From Mycobacteriales bacterium (GTDB lineage Bacteria > Actinomycetota > Actinomycetes > Mycobacteriales > SCTD01), in the NCBI GenBank assembly GCA_030447385.1, contig JAUJOY010000002.1, positions 308,224-372,223 on the forward strand: DNA of 64,000 nucleotides, in the 5' to 3' direction. The position numbers were made by a program, and so were the translations under genes. Positions 53,885-64,000 of the stretch are shown piece after piece (the first letter of the stretch is position 1; each line of letters starts with the position of its first letter). The notes under the pieces are model-generated. The model worked only from the letters and a program-made list of their open reading frames with translations, was not told the DNA's origin and did no database searches.

Positions 53885-54865
53885 GTGCCGCTGACTCCGA
53901 CTGACGTCGCCAACAAGCAGTTCCGCATCGCGTTCCGCGGCTACTCCCTCGACGAGGTCGACTCCTTCCTCGACGAGGTCGAGGCCGAGCTCGGCCGGCT
54001 GCTGCGCGACAACTCCGACCTGCGACAGCGGGCGGCCGCGCCGCCGGCGCCGGCTCCTTCGCCTGCGGCCGCACCGGGCGCCGGGCAGGGTGCGCCCACG
54101 CCGATGATGGGCCTGGAGGGGCAGGAGGCGGCCCTGCGCACTCTGCTGCTCGCCCAGCGCACCGCCGACGAGGCCATCGCGGAGGCCCGGGGGGAGGCCG
54201 ACGAGATCGTCTCGACCGCCCGCAACGAGGCCGAGCGCGTCCGCACCGAGGCGGAGCGAGCGGTGGCGTCCGCGCGGGCCGAAGCCGAGCGCCTGCTCGG
54301 AGGGGCCAGAGCAGAGGCCGACAGCGCCCTGGCAGCGTCCAGGAACCGCGCCGCCCGCCTCGACGCGGAGGTGGCCACCCAGATCGAGGCGGCGACCGGC
54401 GACCTCGAAGAGCGGCGCCGGGTCCTCGAGGTCCGCATCGAGGAGCTGCGGGCGTTCGAGCGCGAGTACCGAACCCGCCTCAAGGCCTACCTGACGACCC
54501 AGCTGCGTGAGCTCGACAGCCGGGTGGCTGCGGAGGACGCCGGGGCCGGGGTGCCGGCCGGCGCGCGTACGGCAGCCGTCGGCGCCGCAGGTCGCGGCCC
54601 GCAGGGGACGGGCGGTGCCGCTGCCGGGCCGGGCCCCACCGCGAGGCCGACCGGCGATTCCCGGGGGAACCCCGCGCCCGGGAGGGCCCCGGCCGGCAGG
54701 GAGGACGTCGCGCCGTCAGGACCGCCGCGGGAGGGACCGCGAGGGAGCCTGCGTGCTGTGCCCTACCCGGGCAACCCCGCGGCTCCCGCGTCGGGTGCCT
54801 GGCCCCCGGTGGCCCCACACGCGGAGCAGCCCCGCCGCGAGAAGGAACCCCCCGCGCCGCGTTAG
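53885..54865 (+). CDS. divIVA: DivIVA/Wag31 polar growth scaffold
   Basis: This 326-aa coiled-coil protein should localise to negatively curved membrane at poles and septa. The N-terminus PLTPTDVANKQFRIAFRGYSLDEVDSFLDEVE is the lipid-binding DivIVA domain. A Pro/Ala linker, a second long coiled coil (about residues 90-215, Ala/Glu/Arg-rich) and a disordered Gly/Pro tail follow. GTG 53885 matches the family start; the track ORF's 38 extra codons are spurious. Confidence 0.92.
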   Translation: MPLTPTDVANKQFRIAFRGYSLDEVDSFLDEVEAELGRLLRDNSDLRQRAAAPPAPAPSPAAAPGAGQGAPTPMMGLEGQEAALRTLLLAQRTADEAIAEARGEADEIVSTARNEAERVRTEAERAVASARAEAERLLGGARAEADSALAASRNRAARLDAEVATQIEAATGDLEERRRVLEVRIEELRAFEREYRTRLKAYLTTQLRELDSRVAAEDAGAGVPAGARTAAVGAAGRGPQGTGGAAAGPGPTARPTGDSRGNPAPGRAPAGREDVAPSGPPREGPRGSLRAVPYPGNPAAPASGAWPPVAPHAEQPRREKEPPAPR

Positions 54866-54900
54866 CGGGGGCCGTGCAATCATGCCCGACTTGTCCGGAA

Positions 54901-54928
54901 CTTGTCCGCTGCTCCACGGGACTAGGCT
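54901..54928 (+). promoter_or_regulatory. Candidate promoter of the His/Cys-motif membrane protein
   Basis: CTTGTC at 54901-54906 and TAGGCT at 54923-54928 are spaced by 16 bp in the 105-bp gap after divIVA; TAGGCT recurs as a -10-like box elsewhere in this window. Confidence 0.45.
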
Positions 54929-54970
54929 GCAGTCGCAGCACGCTCCCGACTGGCCGGAGGAACACTCAGC

Positions 54971-56494
54971 GTGATCGTCATCAGCGGGGTCTTGGTCCTC
55001 GTCGCCCTCATCCTGCTCGTCATCGGCGTGACGATGCAGGAGCTCGACTTCGTCTATGCCTCCATCGTGGTCAGCTTGGTGTCCCTGGTCTTCCTCGTCA
55101 TCGGGATCCTCCAGCGGCGTGGAAGCAGCAGCAGCGCCCCGGCTCCGTCGCGCGCTCCGGTGTCCGTGCCCGCCGGGGGGATCGATCGACCTGCTCCGCG
55201 CGCGGAGGTCACCACGGTGGCGCGGGCTCCCGCTCCCGCTCCCAGCGCGGCGCCGAGGACCTCGAAGCTGTCCGGTGTACCCGGCAAGGGCATGGCGCCT
55301 GCCCCGGCTGCGGCCGCTCCAGCCGCTGCGGTCGAGACGGTTCCCGACGAGGCGATCGAGGGCGGGATCGTGCTCGTCATGAGCGGCCGCCCGCGCTACC
55401 ACGTCGACGGCTGCCGCTACCTGTCGAGCAAGATCGCAGAGGAGATGGACGTTCTCGAGGCTCGCGAGGAGGGCTTCACCCCATGCGGCGTGTGCAAGCC
55501 CGACCAGGCGCTGCTCGAGGCCATCGAGGCAGGGGACTGGGACGACGAGCCGGTCGAGGACGAGCGGGTCGAGGACGAGCGGACCGAGGAGCCGGTGGCG
55601 GTGAGCGCTGCGGCCGGGGGGTCCCGCAAGCCGAGCACGACCCGAGCGCCCGCCGCCGTGACGGCCACGCTGTCGAAGGCGGCCGGGGCCGGCGCGGCCG
55701 TGTCCGGAGCCGCGCTCACGAAGACGCCGCTGGCGAAGACGCCGTTGGCGAAGACGCGGTTCGCGAAGGGCGCACCGGCACCAGCAGCGGAGGACGACGC
55801 AATGCCCAAAAACCCCAGGACCCCCAGAACTTCCACCACCCCGGCGACCGAGGCAGGCCCCGCAGAGTCTGCCGGCGTGACCAGCCCCGGCACCACCTCC
55901 CGTGGGCGCGGCACCGGCAAGGTCACCCCTACCGTGGCTGCACCCGGCGAAGCCTCCGAGTCCAGATCGGTCAGCAGAGGGTCGTCTCGCTCTAAGCAGC
56001 CTGCTCCGCCTGCCCCGCCCAAGCGGGCGGCGGGGGTGCCTGCCAAGCCCGGTGCGGCGAAGCTCGTCACCAAGCAGGGTGCCTCGAAGGTCACCAGCAG
56101 CGGCGGCGCCGACGGTGACACCTCTGGCGGAAGCATCTCCGGGGAGGCGGCTCTCAACTCACCCAGCTCGACCGACGTCTCGCCCCGGGCGATGCGCGGA
56201 GGACCGGAGCTCGCCGAGACCTCCGGCCCTTCGCCGGTCGCCACGAAGCCGGGCGCTCCTCGCCGAACGGCCGCAGCCGCCGCCGCAGCCGCCGGCACTG
56301 GTCCGGCAGTCGCCGGCGCTGGGGCCGCGACCCGCCCCCGTCGGGCGGGCTCGGTGGTTGTCGTCCCTGGTCGCCCCAGGTTCCACAAGCCGGGCTGCCG
56401 CTTCGTCAGGGACGCCGAGGACGCCGAGTCGCTCACGGCGAACCAGGCGGCGAAGAAGGGCTACAGCGCCTGCGGGGCGTGCAAGCCGGGCTAG
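54971..56494 (+). CDS. Membrane protein with duplicated His/Cys (Ada-like zinc) motif
   Basis: The 507-aa protein has two N-terminal membrane helices (VLVLVALILLVIGVTM and IVVSLVSLVFLVIGIL), then long Ala/Pro/Ser/Thr-rich disordered sequence and two similar modules. Module 1 (about residues 134-177) reads GRPRYHVDGCRYL and ends CGVCKP; module 2 (about 463-506) reads GRPRFHKPGCRFV and ends CGACKP. The H-x3-C ... C-x2-C spacing resembles the small Ada-type zinc motif found at ends of nucleases and hydrolases. GTG follows a ccggaggaac RBS. Function unknown; metal binding is inferred. Confidence 0.75.
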   Translation: MIVISGVLVLVALILLVIGVTMQELDFVYASIVVSLVSLVFLVIGILQRRGSSSSAPAPSRAPVSVPAGGIDRPAPRAEVTTVARAPAPAPSAAPRTSKLSGVPGKGMAPAPAAAAPAAAVETVPDEAIEGGIVLVMSGRPRYHVDGCRYLSSKIAEEMDVLEAREEGFTPCGVCKPDQALLEAIEAGDWDDEPVEDERVEDERTEEPVAVSAAAGGSRKPSTTRAPAAVTATLSKAAGAGAAVSGAALTKTPLAKTPLAKTRFAKGAPAPAAEDDAMPKNPRTPRTSTTPATEAGPAESAGVTSPGTTSRGRGTGKVTPTVAAPGEASESRSVSRGSSRSKQPAPPAPPKRAAGVPAKPGAAKLVTKQGASKVTSSGGADGDTSGGSISGEAALNSPSSTDVSPRAMRGGPELAETSGPSPVATKPGAPRRTAAAAAAAAGTGPAVAGAGAATRPRRAGSVVVVPGRPRFHKPGCRFVRDAEDAESLTANQAAKKGYSACGACKPG

Positions 56495-56701
56495 TGGGAG
56501 CTACGCCTACCGGGGCTGGTGCGCTCATGCCAGGACCGGTGGGCCGTGGCTGTGGACGCTCACCTGCGTGTTGGCGGCAGGCGCGAAGCCTGCCCGGCTC
56601 TGCGCGACCCCCACTGCCCTGCCCAAGGACGTGGCGTCTCTCGTACGGCGGTGGGGGGTGGAGGCCGTGCGGGACGTCGTCGCCCAGACGCAGGCCCGAG
56701 C

Positions 56702-57202
56702 TCAGCCGGACGAAGACGCGCCGGCAAGTGCGGCCCGGACGCTCGACCGGAAGGGGTCCCGCACGGCCTTGACCCCGTGCTCGAGCATCTCGGGGGACGC
56801 GGGGATACCGGCCAGGTCGAGAACCAGCGCCAGGATCCCCAGTGCGTCGTGGCCGGCGGCGGCGCCCCTGCCGGTGACCAGGACGCGGTAGATGGTGATG
56901 TAGTGCCGGTTCGGGGTGTCGTAGGACCAGTCCACCGAACCGAGGTGCTGTGCGCTGCCGCGACTGCCGACGGCTCCGTTCCAGGGGCCGCTCCACACCT
57001 GGACGCCTGCAGGACCCGCCGAGAAGCGACCACCCCGTGAGACATCTGCGTGCTCCGCAGCGGCGAGCAGCGCGCGGGCCTCGCGATCGGGCAGCACGAG
57101 CGCCGGTCGGACCTGCAGGGCAACGACCGCCGGAGTGGACCGGGTGAGGCGGAAAGAGCGGTGGGCCGGCCGTACAGGCTCTGGGGCGGGGGAGCTGCTC
57201 AC
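56702..57202 (-). CDS. Hypothetical protein
   Basis: This 166-aa soluble protein starts GTG at 57202, 166 bp downstream of the ileS stop on the same strand. The central part (GSVDWSYDTPNRHYITIYRVLVT) looks like a conserved beta-rich core, followed by an alpha-helical region (ALGILALVLDLAGIPASPEMLEHGVKAVRDPF). I recognise no family. The 207-bp gap to the preceding convergent gene holds no supported feature. Confidence 0.6.
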   Translation of the reverse strand: MSSSPAPEPVRPAHRSFRLTRSTPAVVALQVRPALVLPDREARALLAAAEHADVSRGGRFSAGPAGVQVWSGPWNGAVGSRGSAQHLGSVDWSYDTPNRHYITIYRVLVTGRGAAAGHDALGILALVLDLAGIPASPEMLEHGVKAVRDPFRSSVRAALAGASSSG

Positions 57203-57221
57203 CGGTGCCTCCGGGGGAGGG

Positions 57222-57245
57222 GCGCTGCTCCAGGTGGAGCAGCGC
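57222..57245 (-). terminator. Perfect 10-bp hairpin between ileS and the hypothetical gene
   Basis: GCGCTGCTCC-AGGT-GGAGCAGCGC is a perfect 10-bp stem with a 4-nt loop, 124-147 bp beyond the ileS stop and about 20 bp upstream of the next minus-strand start. No U-tract follows. It may terminate ileS, or form a 5' structure on the following gene. Confidence 0.55.
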
Positions 57246-57368
57246 GGTGCGTCCTGTTCCCCATCGGGAGGCCCGGCCGCGATCTGACGGGGCCAGTCGG
57301 GTGATCATGCGGGTTCGGGCGCTGGCGGCCTGCTGCGGGAGGGAGCCGCTGCTCGCGGCCCCTGTCCG

Positions 57369-62189
<4,821 letters not shown>

Positions 62190-62193
<4 letters not shown>

Positions 62194-62726
62194 GCGACCA
62201 GGCCCAGGTCGCCTCGGCGAGAGCTCCGGCGCGCCGTACGCCTCTGCTGGCCCTCGTCGCGGCCTTCGTCCTCGCGCTGGACGTGGCCACGAAGTCTCTC
62301 GTGGTCGCCGAGCTGGAGGGCCGGCGGACGATCGAGCTGCTCGGCGGCCAGCTGCTCATCCGGGTGACCCGCAACTCGGGGGCGGCCTTCTCCTTCGCGG
62401 AGGGCTACACGCTCCTGTTCACGCTCGTCGCCATCGGCGTGATCGTGGTGATCGTCCGCATCTCACGGCGGCTCTACAGCTCGGCGTGGGCGCTCAGCCT
62501 CGGCCTGCTGCTCGGTGGAGCGACGGGCAACCTCCTCGACCGGCTGCTGCGCAGTCCCGGACCGGGCAGAGGAGCGGTCGTCGACTTCCTCGACTTCCAG
62601 GTCTGGCCCAGCTTCAACGTCGCCGACAGCGGCATCGTCGTCGGCGGCGTGCTGGCCGTGGTGCTGTCGTTCCGCGGGCTCGAGGTGGACGGCACCCGAG
62701 GAGGCCGCAGCTCGCAAGCCGCATGA
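62190..62726 (+). CDS. lspA: Signal peptidase II (lipoprotein signal peptidase), CTG start
   Basis: This 178-aa membrane aspartyl protease cleaves lipoprotein signal peptides. Four helices and the family motifs are present: [21 protein letters not shown] with the first catalytic Asp region, VVDFLDF and FNVADSGI with the second catalytic Asp. The track start at 62283 removes the first helix. Upstream in frame there is no ATG, GTG or TTG; CTG 62190 overlaps the zinc-finger gene stop (CTGA) and follows gtgaggagaggcg, a good RBS. So a CTG start is the best reading. Confidence 0.87.
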
Positions 62727-62733
62727 TGTACGC

Positions 62734-63675
62734 GTGAGCCAGCGCCGGTCCCTGCCCGTCCCCGAAGGGCTCGACGGGATGCGACTGGACGCCGCCATCA
62801 GCCGGCTGTTCGGCGTGTCCCGCACGGCGGCGGCGGACCTGGTCGGCACCGGCGCGGCCAGCCTGGACGGCCAGGTGAGCACCAAGAGCGAGCGCGTGAC
62901 CACCGGCGCCGTGCTCGACGTCGACCTGCCCGATCCGCCGAAGCCGCCCGGCGTGGAGCCGGGCCCGGTCGAGCACCTGAGCGTGGTCCACGCCGACGAC
63001 GACCTGCTCGTCGTGGACAAGCCGGTCGGGGTCGCCGCGCACCCCAGTCCTGGCTGGGAGGGGCCGACGGTGCTCGGCGGCCTGGCCGCGGCCGGGCATC
63101 GCGTGAGCACGAGCGGAGCGGAGGAGCGGCAAGGCATCGTCCACCGGCTCGACGTCGGCACGAGCGGGCTGATGGTCGTCGCCAGGAGCGAGCGCGCCTA
63201 CACCGTCCTCAAGGACGCCTTCCGGGAACGGACGGTCGACAAGCGCTACCACGCCCTCGTGCAGGGCCACCCCGACCCGTCGAGCGGCACCATCGACGCG
63301 CCGATCGACCGCCACCCGAGCTCGGCGTACCGGTTCGCCGTCGTGGCCGGCGGTCGGGACAGCGTCACGCACTACGAGACGATCGAGGCGTTCCGGCACG
63401 CGTCGCTGCTCGAGGTCCACCTGGAGACCGGCCGCACCCACCAGATCCGCGTGCACATGGCGGCGGTGCGGCACCCGTGCGTGGGCGACGTCACGTACGG
63501 GGCGGACCCGACGCTCTCGCGCAAGCTCGGACTGGAGCGGCAGTGGCTGCATGCGGTGCGGCTGTCGTTCGCCCACCCCGCAGACGGGAGCTGGGTGAGC
63601 TTCGACAGCGCCTACCCGGAGGACCTGCGGCGCGCGCTGGAGCGGGTCGCGGAGGCCGACGGCGGCCGGCTGTGA
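62734..63675 (+). CDS. RluD-family rRNA pseudouridine synthase
   Basis: The 313-aa protein has an N-terminal S4 RNA-binding domain ([23 protein letters not shown]) and the RluA/RluD catalytic domain, with [18 protein letters not shown] carrying the catalytic Asp and [14 protein letters not shown] near the end. It probably modifies 23S rRNA helix 69 uridines. It starts GTG 7 bp after lspA; the lspA-rluD pair is common in actinobacteria. Confidence 0.92.
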   Translation: MSQRRSLPVPEGLDGMRLDAAISRLFGVSRTAAADLVGTGAASLDGQVSTKSERVTTGAVLDVDLPDPPKPPGVEPGPVEHLSVVHADDDLLVVDKPVGVAAHPSPGWEGPTVLGGLAAAGHRVSTSGAEERQGIVHRLDVGTSGLMVVARSERAYTVLKDAFRERTVDKRYHALVQGHPDPSSGTIDAPIDRHPSSAYRFAVVAGGRDSVTHYETIEAFRHASLLEVHLETGRTHQIRVHMAAVRHPCVGDVTYGADPTLSRKLGLERQWLHAVRLSFAHPADGSWVSFDSAYPEDLRRALERVAEADGGRL

Positions 63676-63717
63676 GGGGCTGGGGAACGGGCGGTGGAGT
63701 GGGCGCTGAAGCCTGGG

Positions 63718-63770
63718 ACGCCGTGCCCGGCGCTGGCACGGGCGCCGTGCCCGGCGCTGGGACGGGCGCT
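63718..63770. repeat. 24-bp tandem repeat in an intergenic gap
   Basis: The sequence gccgtgcccggcgctgg followed by (c/g)acgggc is repeated with a 24-bp period (GTGC at 63723 and 63747). It lies in the 100-bp gap between the pseudouridine synthase gene and the last gene. Confidence 0.7.
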
Positions 63771-63775
63771 GCCCG

Positions 63776-64000
63776 GTGAGCCTGCGCGATCTCGACGACC
63801 GGTTCGCCGCCAGCGGCCCGCTCGGCCTCGTCCGCGAGGTGCCTCAGCTCGGGCTGCTGGTGGTCACCGCCGTCTTCCTGGCCGGCAGCGCCGCCGCGCT
63901 GACCCTGCGCGAGGACGCGGCACGCCCCACGTCTGCGCGGGAGCAGCCGGGAGCGCCGGGGCTGCTGACCGAGCTCGGGCCGCCCGTCGGCAGCAGCGTC
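63776..64000 (+). CDS. Partial membrane-anchored hypothetical protein (runs off window)
   Basis: From GTG 63776 an open frame continues to the window end (75 codons): SLRDLDDRFAASGPLGLVREVP, then one hydrophobic segment (LGLLVVTAVFLAGSAAALTL) and a polar region. It resembles a short conserved membrane protein following the rluD-type gene in other actinobacteria, by recollection. No function is assigned. Confidence 0.55.
   Translation, partial: MSLRDLDDRFAASGPLGLVREVPQLGLLVVTAVFLAGSAAALTLREDAARPTSAREQPGAPGLLTELGPPVGSSV

Noticed and set aside
56479-57040. Plus-strand ORFs downstream of the His/Cys-motif gene
   Set aside because: They overlap the minus-strand 166-aa gene and are Arg/Gly/Pro-rich with no RBS or motif.

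Overview
The window is a gene-dense, very GC-rich (roughly 70-75% by eye) chromosomal segment with mostly GTG/ATG starts, frequent ATGA/GTGA gene overlaps and TAGGCT-like -10 boxes. Gene content points to an actinobacterium: a dcw cluster ordered mraZ-rsmH-ftsL-ftsI-murE-murF-mraY-murD-ftsW-murG-murC-ftsQ-ftsZ-ylmD-yggS-sepF-yggT-divIVA, a perfect TCGAAC-N4-GTTCGA LexA box, an actinobacterial sulfur-gene leader peptide, DUF6504/SAV_6107-HEPN genes and a translational ileS T-box. MurE carries the meso-diaminopimelate-type DNPR motif. The order cannot be fixed from sequence alone. No tRNA, rRNA, CRISPR, IS element or prophage was seen; this is core chromosome with a few accessory insertions.

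Layout. (1) 0.2-3.9 kb, minus strand: GGPP synthase, methionine aminopeptidase and phytoene desaturase. (2) 3.9-8.05 kb, plus strand: metF with an SRPBCC protein and a CDP-alcohol phosphotransferase, then an ice-binding-like (DUF3494) surface protein next to a class F-type sortase. (3) 8.1-15.06 kb, minus strand: a tightly packed carotenoid-tailoring operon (CrtA-like monooxygenase, GNAT, CrtO/PYROXD2-like oxidoreductase, small acidic protein, CruF-like hydratase, GT2 glycosyltransferase, CrtD/CrtI-like desaturase), headed by a 50-aa lipoprotein. Together with region 1 it suggests a hydroxylated, ketolated and glycosylated carotenoid. (4) 15.1-19.8 kb: assimilatory sulfate reduction (cysH, zinc-ribbon protein, ferredoxin sulfite reductase with a cysteine-type leader peptide) and siroheme synthesis (cysG-like, CbiX-like). 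(5) 19.9-21.0 kb: two small enzyme-like genes and a 15-bp tandem repeat. (6) 21.1-28.6 kb: a LexA-controlled mutagenesis block (DUF6504, HEPN protein, DnaE-type polymerase), then a methyltransferase and DinB. (7) 28.8-34.2 kb: DUF3040 protein, then a minus-strand MoxR-DUF58-transglutaminase operon divergent from mraZ. (8) 34.5-54.9 kb: the dcw cluster, interrupted by a PAS-GGDEF gene between ftsQ and ftsZ and containing three very short coupled ORFs. (9) 54.97-64 kb: membrane protein with a duplicated His/Cys motif, ileS with T-box, a frame-disrupted Lys/Ala-rich DksA-type gene, lspA, rluD-type pseudouridine synthase and the start of a further membrane protein.

Points that stand out: a chain of mini-ORFs coupling dcw genes; lspA and ylmD with no ATG/GTG/TTG start available, implying CTG starts; a cyclic-di-GMP-type gene inside the division cluster; a T-box whose sequestrator and antisequestrator hairpins can be drawn directly; a CruF/GT2/CrtD/CrtO/CrtA carotenoid set; and an SOS polymerase cassette without ImuB. 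Gene functions are assigned by recognition of protein motifs, not by database search.
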